Part shown: positions 10,052 through 19,701 of the stretch, one piece after another
How the letters are laid out: every line of letters begins with the position of its first letter
Numbering within the stretch: position 1 is the stretch's first letter
Assembly: GCA_037445895.1 (NCBI GenBank)
Contig: JBBIJO010000002.1
Location: 186,001 to 250,000, forward strand
Source of the DNA: JBBIJO01 sp037445895
GTDB taxonomy: Bacteria; Bacteroidota; Ignavibacteria; Kapaibacteriales; UBA2268
Length of the DNA stretch: 64,000 bases
Direction: 5' to 3'
Program-made: the position numbers and the translations under genes
Notes under the pieces: generated by a model
Seen by the model: only the letters and a program-made list of their open reading frames with translations
What the model was told of the DNA's origin: nothing
Databases searched by the model: none

Positions 10052-10867
10052 ATGGATAAATTTAAACCGATTGGAATTTTTGATTCTGGAGTGGGGGGGC
10101 TAAGTGTCTTAAAGCAGTTTTTAAAATACCTTCCCTTCGAAAGCTACATTTATCTTGGTGATACCGCGCGTGTCCCCTATGGGAATAAATCGAGAGAGAC
10201 CATTCGAGGATATGCCCAAGATTGCACTAACTACTTAAAAGAAAAGCAAGTTAAGTTGATAGTTATTGCTTGCCATACTGTCTCCTCGGTTGCTCTCGAT
10301 GTCGTAGAAAATCTTACCAACGTTCCTGTTGTAGGTATGATTGAACCCGCTACAAAATCTGCTCTAATTATTAGTAAAAACAAGAAAATCGGTGTTATTG
10401 GAACTCGAGCCACTATTAATAGCGGTGCATATTCGAAGAGTTTAAGTAGGCATTTTGTTGGCGACGAGTTGGAAGTATTCACAAAAGCTTGTCCCTTGTT
10501 TGTTCCACTCGCCGAAGAAGGCTTTACCAATCATCCCAGTACCAAACTTATCGCCGAAGAGTATTTAACTGAACTTAGCACATCAAAAATCGATACACTT
10601 ATTTTGGGGTGCACCCACTACCCTCTTCTATCGAAAGCAATATCGGAAACATTACCCGATGTTGAACTAATCGACTCGGGAGAACAAGCTGCGATTTACT
10701 CCTTGCGACTCCTTGCCGAGATGAACTTACTCGTCGAAGAAAAAGAAAAATACTCTATTACTCCCAACGTCCATTTTTATTTGACGGATATTCCCATTAC
10801 TTTTCCAGAAATTGCTCGAAATTTCTTAGGATACGAGATCGGTGAACCTGAAGTAGTAACAATTTAA
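10052..10867 (+). CDS. murI: Glutamate racemase
   Basis: Converts L-glutamate to D-glutamate for peptidoglycan, by a two-base mechanism using two cysteines. The 271-residue protein shows IGIFDSGVGGLSVL (Asp11, Ser12), YLGDTARVPYGNKS, the first catalytic cysteine at Cys74 in IACHTVSS, and the second at Cys187 in LGCTHYPLL. The usual sequence after the first cysteine is NT, here HT, a small deviation. It starts a run murI, HD-GYP gene, receiver gene and holA with 2-25 base gaps, consistent with an operon. Confidence 0.93.
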   Translation: MDKFKPIGIFDSGVGGLSVLKQFLKYLPFESYIYLGDTARVPYGNKSRETIRGYAQDCTNYLKEKQVKLIVIACHTVSSVALDVVENLTNVPVVGMIEPATKSALIISKNKKIGVIGTRATINSGAYSKSLSRHFVGDELEVFTKACPLFVPLAEEGFTNHPSTKLIAEEYLTELSTSKIDTLILGCTHYPLLSKAISETLPDVELIDSGEQAAIYSLRLLAEMNLLVEEKEKYSITPNVHFYLTDIPITFPEIARNFLGYEIGEPEVVTI

Positions 10868-10874
10868 ATTGCAT

Positions 10875-11852
10875 ATGGAAAAGAAAGACGACAACGGAAA
10901 TGGCAACACAAACAATATAGACTTAGGCGAAGAACTTGCAAGTTTAAACCTTCAACTCAAAGAAAAGCAAGAAAAAATTGAAAAGTTAGAGCTTATTCTC
11001 GATGATGTATCGACACGGTTTGCCAACAGTATTCACCAATTTGTTGAGCTTTTGGGTTCAATTGTAGCTTTCCAAGAAAAATTCTACGAAAATTCCCATT
11101 CGCGTTTTGTCTCTTCGAAAGCTGGAGCAATCGCTCGTGCGTTGAAAATGTCCGCCGATGAAATATGGCAAATAGAAACAGCGGGTCTTCTGCACGATAT
11201 TGGAATGATAGGGTTAAAAGATTCGATTATGGCTAAGTTTCCACTGGAAATGACCGAAAAAGAAACAACATACTATCAATACCATTGTGAATTAGGGCGA
11301 GATTTGTTGAGGAAATTCGATGAATTTGCTATTGTTTCTGAAATAGTTTATCAGCATCACGAGTTTCTCGACGGTTCCGGCTTCCCACGTGGATTAAAAG
11401 GAAAGCAAATTCATCCTGGTGCACAAATTATAGCAATTTGCAATACTTTCCATAATTTGGTATATAAAGTAAAAAAGGAAAACGACCCTCGAGCGTCGAG
11501 TTTTACAATACAATCCAAACTACCGCCCACCACTGTCGAAATAACTAGTAGCCGCTTTCTCGCTGCGATTTCGCAGTTGCATCAAAGAGCGGGTTTACAT
11601 TTCGAAAAGAAATTCGTCGAAGTTTTGATTGAAATTATCGAAAAAGAAAGAAAAGCGCGCGGGGAAAAAGTTATCACTCGGGTTCCAATTCAAAAACTTG
11701 CTGCCGGTATGATTATTTATCAAAATTATTATTCGCCATCGGGTTTGTTAGTTGCAGCAAGCGGCGATATCATTACAGATGATTCGAAAAAGGCACTAAT
11801 TCGTATGGCGGAGTTTGGAACTATTCCACCAAACATTTTGGTATTAAAATAG
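10875..11852 (+). CDS. HD-GYP domain protein, probable cyclic di-GMP phosphodiesterase
   Basis: A 325-residue protein, taking the ATG at 10875 rather than a TTG two codons earlier. Residues 15-45 form a charged coiled coil. The HD-GYP domain follows with LLHDIGMIGLKDS (HD pair and a downstream Lys), later YQHHEFLDGSGFPRGLKGKQI, which is the HHExxDGSG[YF]P motif with Phe for Tyr, then GAQIIAICNTF. HD-GYP enzymes open cyclic di-GMP to pGpG or GMP at a di- or tri-metal site. No transmembrane helix or receiver domain is fused, but a separate receiver gene follows two bases downstream, so the pair may act as a split response regulator. Activity is inferred from motifs. Confidence 0.85.
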   Translation: MEKKDDNGNGNTNNIDLGEELASLNLQLKEKQEKIEKLELILDDVSTRFANSIHQFVELLGSIVAFQEKFYENSHSRFVSSKAGAIARALKMSADEIWQIETAGLLHDIGMIGLKDSIMAKFPLEMTEKETTYYQYHCELGRDLLRKFDEFAIVSEIVYQHHEFLDGSGFPRGLKGKQIHPGAQIIAICNTFHNLVYKVKKENDPRASSFTIQSKLPPTTVEITSSRFLAAISQLHQRAGLHFEKKFVEVLIEIIEKERKARGEKVITRVPIQKLAAGMIIYQNYYSPSGLLVAASGDIITDDSKKALIRMAEFGTIPPNILVLK

Positions 11853-11854
11853 TC

Positions 11855-12277
11855 ATGTCTTACAAATTTTTATGCGCTATGGACAATAAAAATAAGCCAA
11901 TAATCCTCGTTGTCGATGACGACGAATTATTCAGTCAGTTTGTTAAGTATATTCTCGAAAAGAAGCTCCAAGCGAATGTGTATAATTTTAACTCGCCTAA
12001 GGGAAGCTTTGATTTCCTTGAAAATCAAATTCCAGACTTAATCCTTCTCGATATGGAAATGCCTATTATGGATGGTTATACTTTTATGAGGAAGCTTCGC
12101 TCGAATCCAAAATGGGCAAAAATTCATGTAATTCCTTGCACTGCAATAGTCTCGCGCGAATTATTTAATTCGCTTTTGCAATTGGGCATCGACGATTACA
12201 TCTTGAAACCCGTTTCAGAAAAAACGCTTGTCGCAAAAATAAGCGAAGTATTAGCTCGAATTGAAAAAATAGATTAA
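11855..12277 (+). CDS. Single-domain response regulator (CheY-like receiver)
   Basis: A lone receiver domain of 140 residues, or 132 from the alternative ATG at 11879, which places the start closer to the fold and may be the real one. The acidic pocket is VVDDDE, the phosphoacceptor Asp is in LILLDMEMP, the switch Ser/Thr position is in PCTAI, and the conserved Lys is in YILKPVSEK. There is no output domain. It sits between the HD-GYP gene (two bases upstream) and holA (25 bases downstream). By context it may relay a kinase signal to the HD-GYP protein; that is inference. Cytoplasmic. Confidence 0.85.
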   Translation: MSYKFLCAMDNKNKPIILVVDDDELFSQFVKYILEKKLQANVYNFNSPKGSFDFLENQIPDLILLDMEMPIMDGYTFMRKLRSNPKWAKIHVIPCTAIVSRELFNSLLQLGIDDYILKPVSEKTLVAKISEVLARIEKID

Positions 12278-12302
12278 TCTCTTACTATGACAAACGATAA
12301 TT

Positions 12303-13418
12303 ATGGCAAATGATTTCGAAAAACTAATATCCACAAATTCTATCCCTAACTTTGTGATTCTTTTTGGCGAGGAAGATTTCCTTGTTTTCGAGGCTTATAA
12401 AAATCTTGTGAATGCTTTAAATAAGAAGGGCGATTCAAGTGTTGAAATACTCGATGCCGATGAACAAAAGGGAAAGGAAAAGCTTTTCGAAACTGTTAAT
12501 TCTTGCCTCAACAGCGGCTTTTTCCAATTGCAAAGGATTGTGGTAATCAAACACATCGAAAAGTATTATTCTGGACGCACAAAGAAGAACAAAAACGATT
12601 CCATCGATAATGCTTTCGAAAGATTTATCAATTCGAAGCTAAACGATATTTTTGTTGTTTTCATTACTTTCGAAGACTCTTTGAACGGCTTGAGTAAGAA
12701 AATAGCTTCAACAAAGGATACCAATTCGAAAAACAAAATCTACGAAAGTTTAAAATATCCTTTCAACATTTTGCTTTCGAAACATAAGTGGTTCGAGTTT
12801 CCAAAAGTTTACGAATCGCAAATTAAAACTTGGATTACTAATCGGTTCAAGCAAAAGGGTGTGGCAATTAACGAACAAATTGTAGATTTTATCCTTGCCA
12901 ACTGTAACCTAAATTTATGGGAAATAGACCACGAGATTGAAAAAATTATCCTATATTTTGGTCACAAAACCATACTCGAGATAGGCGAAGTTGCTCAAAT
13001 TATTTCGGGCACAAAGGAGCATAGTGTTTTCCAAATAATTTCCGAAATTGCTCGCCGAAATGCTTCGAATGCAATTGAATTGGTTCAAAAAATTTTGAAC
13101 ACAGCAAAGCAAGAAATTCTCGTTGTCAATTTAATATTTAAATATTTTCGAAACTTATTAATCTTGTTGGAAGAATCACAAAAAACTCGCGACAAGTTTC
13201 AATTAGCAAAAGCAATTGGCGCAACTCCTTACTTTTTCGATGATTACCAAGAAGGGTTGAAAAATTATTCCAAAATCGAAATCATAAATGCAATTAACCT
13301 TATTACAGACACAGATTACCTCTTAAAATCAAGTTCAAACGAACCCATTTTTCTATTAGAATTACTAATTACAAATTTGACTTCTCGAAAAACGAAAGAA
13401 GTTGAAATAATTCGTTAA
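12303..13418 (+). CDS. holA: DNA polymerase III delta subunit
   Basis: Clamp-loader subunit that opens the beta clamp. The 371-residue length is close to that of the family, and the order of weak motifs matches: FVILFGEEDFLVFEAY near the N terminus (AAA+-like fold without a functional Walker A), RIVVIKHIEKY, KTWITNRFKQKG with VDFILANCNLNLWEIDHEIEKI in the helical domain, then SVFQIISEIARRNASNAIELVQKIL in the collar domain. Cytoplasmic. Last gene of the murI run; a short AT-rich gap separates it from the OmpA-like gene. Confidence 0.85.
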   Translation: MANDFEKLISTNSIPNFVILFGEEDFLVFEAYKNLVNALNKKGDSSVEILDADEQKGKEKLFETVNSCLNSGFFQLQRIVVIKHIEKYYSGRTKKNKNDSIDNAFERFINSKLNDIFVVFITFEDSLNGLSKKIASTKDTNSKNKIYESLKYPFNILLSKHKWFEFPKVYESQIKTWITNRFKQKGVAINEQIVDFILANCNLNLWEIDHEIEKIILYFGHKTILEIGEVAQIISGTKEHSVFQIISEIARRNASNAIELVQKILNTAKQEILVVNLIFKYFRNLLILLEESQKTRDKFQLAKAIGATPYFFDDYQEGLKNYSKIEIINAINLITDTDYLLKSSSNEPIFLLELLITNLTSRKTKEVEIIR

Positions 13419-13451
13419 TTTTGCAATTTCGTAAATTTTTACAAGTAGGAT

Positions 13452-15509
13452 TTGAAAGTAAACTACTTCAAGGGATTTTTTTATTGGGTGTTATCGCTAT
13501 ATTGCTCCACTATATTGTTATTTTCAGAAGAATATAACGAAGATAGTCTATGGTCGGCTTTTTTGGCAAAGCCTAAGTTTGGAATTTTTGCAAATTATGG
13601 CTTAAATTTACATTTGAGCAACTTTCGGAGCTTTCCCGATGTCCCTTGTTGTTCGCCTAAATTTACCGATGCACTCGGTTGGGGTTGGGAAATTGGAGGT
13701 TTAGCCGAGTATTATCTTGTGGATTACTTTTCTATGGGTTTTAGGCTTTCCTTGCTTCAAAACGATGCCGATTTTAGACGAGAAGAAACTACAACTGTAA
13801 TCGTCGATGGTATTTCCCGCAATGGTGTGTTTGAACATCAGTTAAAATCTTGGTTGAATTACCTTTCTATTGAATTTCGAGGCAACTATAATTTTAGAAA
13901 TTTTTGGTGGGCTTCCGCGGGATTAGGTTTATCGTTCGCAACAAAAAGTAGTTTCCACCAAAAAGAAGTCATTACCCAACCCAGCGACAGGGGGGTTTTC
14001 CCGGAAAATGGGTTGCGTATTCGCAATGAATACTCCGGTTCGATACCTGAATTAAGGAATGTCATACCTTTCCTTTCAATAGGAATTTCCACAGAATTAC
14101 TACTCCAGCGTCGTGGTATGTTTTTTCTTTACCCAGAGTTCAACTATAAATTTTATTTTATCAATCAAGTTCGAGGCATTAGTTGGGTTAGTCAGCAATT
14201 CAGATTGGGAGTTGCGTTGAAGTATCGCGAACCTATTCCTCCTCCCCCACCCCCACCCCCACCAACAGCCCCCCCAATGCCTGTTTTTCCAAAGCCAATT
14301 ACACCACCAACTATTGAAGCAACTATTACGTATAAATTTCTCGATAGCAACGGAGTAGAACGAAAGAATTCACCAGTCAAAATCGAAGATTTCGTTTCGC
14401 TAAATATGAAGCCGTTGTTAAATTATATTTTTTTTGACCATAATTCAGACGCAATTCCTTCCCGCTATGTAATGTTAACCCCACAAGAAGCCAAGAAATT
14501 TACACTCGAAAGCTTAACAGAAAAAGATATTCTACAAACGTATTACTACATTTTAAATATCGTTGGTAAAAAGTTAAAAGAAGACCCAACAGCAACAATC
14601 ACACTTGTTGGGACTAACTCGGGAAAAGCCGAAGAAAAAAATAACTTAGAACTATCGAAGCGTAGGGCGCTTGCGGTTAAACAGTATCTTACAAAAGTCT
14701 GGGGAATAGACGAATCGAGAATATTCGTCGAAGCTCGAAATTTGCCAAAAGAACCTTCTAATCCAAAGGAAACCCAAGGAGAAGATGAAAATCGGCGAGT
14801 CGAAATCCTTACCGATAACCTAAGAATACTCGAACCAATCCTCACCATTGACACACTCAGGAAAGTGGAACGCTCGAAAATTGTTTTTTTCCCACAACAA
14901 AAAACTACCGCAGGAGTCGAAAAGTGGAAAATAACTTTACAACAAAACTCAAAGAATGTCCGTGAGTTTTCTGGTAACGGGACACCCCCGAAACAATTGG
15001 AATGGACAATCGACGACAAAGCTTTCGAACAGGTTGTCTTCGGAGGGAAAGTTGGTGTAGAATATAACGTTACGGATTCTTTGGGGCAAGTCGGAAAAGC
15101 CAAAGCACCCGACATAACCATAAACAAAATTACAGTGGATAAAAAACGACTCGAGGGAGTAACAGACAAAGAATATGAATATTATAGTCTTATACTTTTT
15201 GATTTTGCTAAGTCTAAACTTGGTTTGGAACACAAATCTGTTCTTGAATTTATCAACAAAAGGGTTTCCCCCCTTTCGGAAGTAACAATAGAAGGATTTA
15301 CGGACAATATCGGCGATGAAAAAGTAAACAAAAAGATTTCGGAAAAAAGGGCAGTCGAAGTAGCTAAATGGTTGGGGCTTCGCAATGCCCGAACTGTTGG
15401 CGTAGGCGAGGATTTGCTTCTTTACGATAATTCGCTTCCCGAAGGTCGCTTCTATTGCCGAACAGTCAAAATTACAATCGAAACACCCGTTTCTAACAAT
15501 ACAAAATAA
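13452..15509 (+). CDS. OmpA-family outer-membrane protein with two peptidoglycan-binding-like domains
   Basis: A 685-residue protein starting at TTG 13452, supported by AGGA just upstream and by a signal peptide right after it (residues 10-25). Residues 30-258 are rich in aromatic beta-strand patterns and probably form an eight-stranded barrel. A proline linker (about 261-280, nine consecutive Pro) follows. Two OmpA-like domains are visible: about 340-450 (KRRALAVKQYLTKVWGIDES, DENRRVEIL) and about 585-680 (LFDFAKSKL, VTIEGFTDNIGDE, SEKRAVEVAKWLG). Such domains hold the outer membrane to peptidoglycan. The stretch between them (about 455-570) looks Ig-like. The first domain deviates more from consensus. 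Confidence 0.85.
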   Translation: MKVNYFKGFFYWVLSLYCSTILLFSEEYNEDSLWSAFLAKPKFGIFANYGLNLHLSNFRSFPDVPCCSPKFTDALGWGWEIGGLAEYYLVDYFSMGFRLSLLQNDADFRREETTTVIVDGISRNGVFEHQLKSWLNYLSIEFRGNYNFRNFWWASAGLGLSFATKSSFHQKEVITQPSDRGVFPENGLRIRNEYSGSIPELRNVIPFLSIGISTELLLQRRGMFFLYPEFNYKFYFINQVRGISWVSQQFRLGVALKYREPIPPPPPPPPPTAPPMPVFPKPITPPTIEATITYKFLDSNGVERKNSPVKIEDFVSLNMKPLLNYIFFDHNSDAIPSRYVMLTPQEAKKFTLESLTEKDILQTYYYILNIVGKKLKEDPTATITLVGTNSGKAEEKNNLELSKRRALAVKQYLTKVWGIDESRIFVEARNLPKEPSNPKETQGEDENRRVEILTDNLRILEPILTIDTLRKVERSKIVFFPQQKTTAGVEKWKITLQQNSKNVREFSGNGTPPKQLEWTIDDKAFEQVVFGGKVGVEYNVTDSLGQVGKAKAPDITINKITVDKKRLEGVTDKEYEYYSLILFDFAKSKLGLEHKSVLEFINKRVSPLSEVTIEGFTDNIGDEKVNKKISEKRAVEVAKWLGLRNARTVGVGEDLLLYDNSLPEGRFYCRTVKITIETPVSNNTK

Positions 15510-15526
15510 ATTGCGATTAAAATAAT

Positions 15527-15541
15527 CGGAATTTAATTCCG
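15527..15541. promoter_or_regulatory. Candidate Rrf2 operator (inverted repeat)
   Basis: A perfect 15-base inverted repeat, CGGAATTTAATTCCG, lies 41 bases before the start of the Rrf2 regulator gene that heads the suf operon. Such symmetric sites next to Rrf2-type genes are often where the regulator binds its own promoter. It could instead be a weak terminator for the OmpA-like gene, since a T-rich run follows. Inference from position and symmetry only. Confidence 0.35.
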
Positions 15542-15581
15542 TCTTCTTTTTTTCAATTTAGGTAAGTTGCAGATAAAATAA

Positions 15582-16034
15582 GTGATTAGATTTTCAAAAA
15601 AAATAGAATATGCTCTTGGGGCTTTGCAATATTTGGGAATCCACTCGAATGATTCATTTTCTGCTCGGGAGATTTCGGAACAACTCGACATACCATACGA
15701 ATTTCTTTCTAAAACAATGCAACAGTTAGCGCGATACGGAATTGTCGATTCAAATCAGGGAGTTCGAGGAGGATATCGTTTAATAAATTCACCCGATAGC
15801 ATTAAGTTTGCCGACATATTAAAGGCATTGGACGAAGATTCGGGAATTGTAACATGCTTCGCAGAAGACGACGAAGCTTGCGAACGAAGCAGTATCTGTT
15901 TGATTAAATCTCCGATGTTTCAAATTCAATCGAAGATTGATGAAATAATCGCTTCGACAACGCTTGCCGATATTATCCACTACGCACATTTTAATAACAA
16001 CTTCGATAATAATGTAATACAAAAAATGAGCTAA
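15582..16034 (+). CDS. Rrf2-family Fe-S responsive transcriptional regulator
   Basis: A 150-residue winged-helix repressor beginning at GTG. The N-terminal helix-turn-helix (residues 1-65) has the family pattern FSKKIEYALGALQYL, ISEQLDIPYEFLSKTMQQLARYGIV and GVRGGYRL. Three cysteines, Cys92, Cys100 and Cys106, occupy the position of the cluster ligands of IscR, where the spacing is 92/98/104. It probably binds a 2Fe-2S cluster and represses the suf genes when Fe-S supply is sufficient; this is inference from family and from location, four bases upstream of sufB. SufR/IscR-like by role; no symbol is given because the orthology is not settled. Confidence 0.88.
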   Translation: MIRFSKKIEYALGALQYLGIHSNDSFSAREISEQLDIPYEFLSKTMQQLARYGIVDSNQGVRGGYRLINSPDSIKFADILKALDEDSGIVTCFAEDDEACERSSICLIKSPMFQIQSKIDEIIASTTLADIIHYAHFNNNFDNNVIQKMS

Positions 16035-16037
16035 AAA

Positions 16038-17489
16038 ATGGCAGAAGAAAATACAGACATTTTGAAAGAGGTCACAGAAGGAGAATACAAATATGGATTT
16101 GTTTCCCCAATTGAACAAGAGTATGCCCCAAAAGGTTTGAATGAAGATATTATTCGATTTATTTGGGAAAAGAAAAAAGAACCACCATTTATGCTTGAAT
16201 GGAGAATGAAAGCATATCGTTTTTGGAAAACTATGAAAGAACCAAAATGGGCAAAAGTTCATTATCCGCCGATAGATTACCAGGATATATATTACTATGC
16301 CGCTCCCAAAAAATTCAAAGAAAAGCCGAAGTCTCTCGATGAAATCGACCCAGAAATTCGACGAACTTTCGAAAAGTTGGGAATACCACTAAGCGAGCAG
16401 GAACGTTTGGCAGGCGTTGCTGTCGATGCTGTCTTGGATAGTGTTTCCGTTGCAACTACTTTCAAAGAAAAGCTCGAGGAATTGGGGATTATTTTTTGCT
16501 CAATAAACGAAGCTATAAGAAATCATCCCGATGTGGTTCAAAAATATCTTGGTAGTGTTGTTCCATATAGCGATAATTACTTCGCCGCATTGAATTCTGC
16601 CGTTTTCAGTGATGGTTCGTTTGTATATGTTCCGAAAGGTGTGCGTTGTCCAATGGAACTTTCGACATATTTTCGAATCAATGCTTCCGAAACTGGTCAA
16701 TTCGAAAGAACTTTGATTATTGCCGACGAAGGAAGTTACGTAAGTTATCTCGAAGGCTGCACTGCCCCAATTCGCGACGAAAATCAATTGCACGCTGCAG
16801 TGGTCGAATTGATTGCCCATAGAAATGCCGAAATAAAATACTCTACTGTGCAAAACTGGTATCCTGGCGACAAAGAGGGGAAAGGTGGTATTTACAATTT
16901 TGTTACCAAGCGCGGTATTTGTTTAGAAGAAAATTCAAAAATTTCGTGGACGCAGGTCGAAACTGGCTCTGCAATAACTTGGAAATATCCCTCCTGCATT
17001 TTGAAAGGGGATAACTCCGTTGGCGAGTTCTATTCTATCGCAGTTACAAATAACCACCAACAAGCAGATACCGGAACAAAAATGATGCATCTTGGACGAA
17101 ACACAAAAAGTAGGATTGTTTCGAAGGGAATCGCAGCTGGACAAAGCAACAACAGTTATCGTGGTCTGGTGCAAATCAACAAAAGAGCCGAAGGGGCACG
17201 CAACTACTCCCAATGCGATTCCTTGCTTCTTGGCGATAAATGTGGCGCTCATACTTTCCCTTATATTGAAGCCAATAATAACAGTTCTATCGTTGAACAC
17301 GAAGCAACTACATCAAAAATTTCTGAGGAAATCTTGTTCTATTTAAATCAACGTGGAATCGATAAAGAAAATGCAATCGGATTGATTGTCAATGGGTTCT
17401 CGCGCGAAGTCCTAAATCAATTGCCTATGGAATTTGCTGTCGAAGCACAAAAACTGTTGGCTGTTAGCCTCGAAGGCAGTGTTGGATAA
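16038..17489 (+). CDS. sufB: Fe-S cluster scaffold subunit SufB
   Basis: Core scaffold of the SufBCD complex on which sulfur and iron are assembled into clusters. The 483-residue protein shows the family's [18 protein letters not shown] and [13 protein letters not shown] blocks; the Cys of the latter corresponds to the sulfur-accepting cysteine of Escherichia coli SufB. Near the C terminus [24 protein letters not shown] carries the second conserved cysteine at the SufB-SufD interface. It lies directly downstream of the Rrf2 gene and 58 bases before sufC. Cytoplasmic. Confidence 0.97.
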   Translation: MAEENTDILKEVTEGEYKYGFVSPIEQEYAPKGLNEDIIRFIWEKKKEPPFMLEWRMKAYRFWKTMKEPKWAKVHYPPIDYQDIYYYAAPKKFKEKPKSLDEIDPEIRRTFEKLGIPLSEQERLAGVAVDAVLDSVSVATTFKEKLEELGIIFCSINEAIRNHPDVVQKYLGSVVPYSDNYFAALNSAVFSDGSFVYVPKGVRCPMELSTYFRINASETGQFERTLIIADEGSYVSYLEGCTAPIRDENQLHAAVVELIAHRNAEIKYSTVQNWYPGDKEGKGGIYNFVTKRGICLEENSKISWTQVETGSAITWKYPSCILKGDNSVGEFYSIAVTNNHQQADTGTKMMHLGRNTKSRIVSKGIAAGQSNNSYRGLVQINKRAEGARNYSQCDSLLLGDKCGAHTFPYIEANNNSSIVEHEATTSKISEEILFYLNQRGIDKENAIGLIVNGFSREVLNQLPMEFAVEAQKLLAVSLEGSVG

Positions 17490-17547
17490 TAGGTAAACAA
17501 TAAACTAAAATTATTATCAATAGAGAGTTATCAACGGAGAATAAAAA

Positions 17548-18312
17548 ATGACGATTTTGAGAATTAACAATTTGCATGTTAATATCAACGGTAATGAAAT
17601 TTTGAAAGGGTTTAATCTCGAAATTAATCCTGGCGAAGTTCATGCAATTATGGGTCCGAATGGGACTGGAAAAAGTACCCTTGCGTATGTTTTAGCTGGA
17701 AAACCAGATTACGAAATTACAAAAGGAGAAATTGGGTTCCTTAATAAAAATCTGATAGAAATTGAACCCGAAGAACGAGCTCGGCTGGGGCTTTTCCTTG
17801 CTTTCCAATATCCAGTTGAAATTCCGGGAGTAACAAATGCTAATTTGATGAAAACCGCTGTCAATGAAGTGCGAAAGCATAGGGGTTTGGAACCGCTCGA
17901 TGCTTTCGATTTCTTACAAATGTTGAAAGAAAAAGCAAACCTTGTTGGGTTGGATTCAACTTTTCTGAATCGAAACGTTAACGAAGGGTTTTCGGGCGGC
18001 GAAAAGAAGCGAAACGAAATTTTCCAACTTGCAATGCTGGATCCCACATTAGCCATTCTCGACGAAACGGATTCTGGATTAGATATCGACGCTTTGAAAG
18101 TTGTTGCAAACGGTGTTAATATGTTACGCAATTCCGAAAGGTCGTTCCTCATAATTACCCATTACCAGAGGCTCTTGAACTACATTATTCCAGATTTTGT
18201 GCATGTTATGTTCGATGGGAAAATCGTTAAATCTGGTGGAAAAGAACTTGCTATCGAACTCGAGAACAAAGGCTACGATTGGCTCCGCAATAACAACAAT
18301 GGTGTCAAATAG
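17548..18312 (+). CDS. sufC: Fe-S assembly ATPase SufC
   Basis: ABC-type ATPase of the SufBC2D complex; ATP hydrolysis rearranges SufB and SufD during cluster assembly. The 254 residues contain Walker A ([11 protein letters not shown]), Q-loop ([12 protein letters not shown]), signature ([12 protein letters not shown]), Walker B with the catalytic Glu in SufC form ([16 protein letters not shown]) and the H-loop (IITHYQRLL). ATG start with GGAG ten bases upstream. The 58-base gap after sufB is the longest in the operon but shows no terminator. Confidence 0.97.
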   Translation: MTILRINNLHVNINGNEILKGFNLEINPGEVHAIMGPNGTGKSTLAYVLAGKPDYEITKGEIGFLNKNLIEIEPEERARLGLFLAFQYPVEIPGVTNANLMKTAVNEVRKHRGLEPLDAFDFLQMLKEKANLVGLDSTFLNRNVNEGFSGGEKKRNEIFQLAMLDPTLAILDETDSGLDIDALKVVANGVNMLRNSERSFLIITHYQRLLNYIIPDFVHVMFDGKIVKSGGKELAIELENKGYDWLRNNNNGVK

Positions 18313-18326
18313 TTTTAGTAGGCTGT

Positions 18327-19682
18327 ATGAATTTCAAAGAAAAATTAATAAACGAATTTGCTAATTTGAAACAAAATGGACTTCGAAGTTCATTCGGAGA
18401 AAAATTGTCATTCGTAAAAGAACATACTTTCCAAAAGTTCCAGAAAATTGGTCTTCCCACTTTAAAACACGAAGAATGGAAATACACAAATTTGAACTTC
18501 CTCAACCAAATAGATTTTAACCTTCAACACAAAAGATACGAAAAACAAAATCCCCACCAAGTCAATCTATTAAAATACTTGAACGGGGGACACTACAATT
18601 TAATTCGTCTGATGAATGGTAGTTTGATTTCCCAACGGATTGTATCGCCGAGCAATGGAGTTGGCTTAATTCATTTCTGCGAAAATCCACTCGAAAATTT
18701 TGATTTTGACTTATATTCACTCTTCGAAAAAAATTTCATTAACGACGCGAACCCATTCGGTTATCTTAATACTACGTTTTTTTCCGATGGATTCAAGTTA
18801 GTCGTTGGCAATAATACGGAAATCGAAGAACCAATCGTTGTGGTTTTCTCCTATGATAGCGAAACACCTTTGTTTACTAATTCTTTGAATTTTATTGAAA
18901 TAGGAGAAAATTCCCGAGCAAGTATTATCGTTGGATTCGAAAATTTTTCGACGAGCGAAATTTTGGCAAATGAAACAATCAATATACTCCAAAAAAAGCA
19001 TTCGCAACTCGAGATAAACGTCATCCAAAACGATATCCCCAAAATTTATTTGATAAACAACATTAATCTTATCCAACACGAAGCCACATATTCAAAATCG
19101 AACACAATAAGTTTGAACACCAGTTTCGTTCGAAATAATCTAAACGTTTCTTTCGATGGTGAATATTCCGAAACCCGTTTAAATGGAATATATTTTGTCG
19201 ACAACGATGAGCTTGTCGATGACCATACAATTATTCAGCATAACAAACCCAATTGTTTAAGCAAGGAGAACTTTCGTGGCATTTTGGATGGTTGTGCCCG
19301 GGCTGTATTTAATGGGAAAATCTATGTTGCTCGCAATGCACAAAAAACCAATGCTTATCAATCGAATAAAAACATCCTACTTTCGACCGAAGCAAAAATC
19401 AATACAAAGCCCCAACTCGAAATTTATGCCGACGATGTTAAATGCTCTCACGGAGCAACCGCTGGTTATCTCGACAGAGAAATGCTATTTTATATTGCAT
19501 CGAGAGGTATCGGGAAAGAGAAAGCGAAATCGTTGCTTTTAAATTCTTTCGTTGCCGAAAACATTGAACAAATTGGACTACCCGAACTCCGAGATTCGAT
19601 AAAAGAAGAGATTGCGAAACAATTGCATTTGGAGGACATTTTTTTCTGTTCTACAATTGACGAAATGACGAAAACAGTTTAA
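18327..19682 (+). CDS. sufD: Fe-S cluster assembly protein SufD
   Basis: Partner of SufB, with the same right-handed beta-helix core. It is 451 residues long. The N-terminal helical part contains the typical HEEWKYTNL sequence, and the C-terminal part contains NVSFDGEYSETRLNGIY, VARNAQKTNAYQSNKNILLS and DDVKCSHGATAGYLDREMLFYIASRGI. The His in CSHGAT matches the conserved histidine at the SufB-SufD interface thought to bind the nascent cluster. The gene begins 14 bases after sufC. Confidence 0.95.
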   Translation: MNFKEKLINEFANLKQNGLRSSFGEKLSFVKEHTFQKFQKIGLPTLKHEEWKYTNLNFLNQIDFNLQHKRYEKQNPHQVNLLKYLNGGHYNLIRLMNGSLISQRIVSPSNGVGLIHFCENPLENFDFDLYSLFEKNFINDANPFGYLNTTFFSDGFKLVVGNNTEIEEPIVVVFSYDSETPLFTNSLNFIEIGENSRASIIVGFENFSTSEILANETINILQKKHSQLEINVIQNDIPKIYLINNINLIQHEATYSKSNTISLNTSFVRNNLNVSFDGEYSETRLNGIYFVDNDELVDDHTIIQHNKPNCLSKENFRGILDGCARAVFNGKIYVARNAQKTNAYQSNKNILLSTEAKINTKPQLEIYADDVKCSHGATAGYLDREMLFYIASRGIGKEKAKSLLLNSFVAENIEQIGLPELRDSIKEEIAKQLHLEDIFFCSTIDEMTKTV

Positions 19683-19701
19683 CAACTTTTGCGAGGTAAG
19701 T

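Noticed and set aside
14231..14265. C-rich repeat coding for the proline linker as a phase-variation tract
   Set aside because: The runs of C are only five long and broken by A; too short for efficient slippage, and a proline linker is ordinary in OmpA-type proteins.
14546..15169. Long open frame of 207 codons on the minus strand inside the OmpA-like gene
   Set aside because: It lies wholly antisense to a well-supported gene, has no recognisable domain and is explained by codon bias on the other strand.
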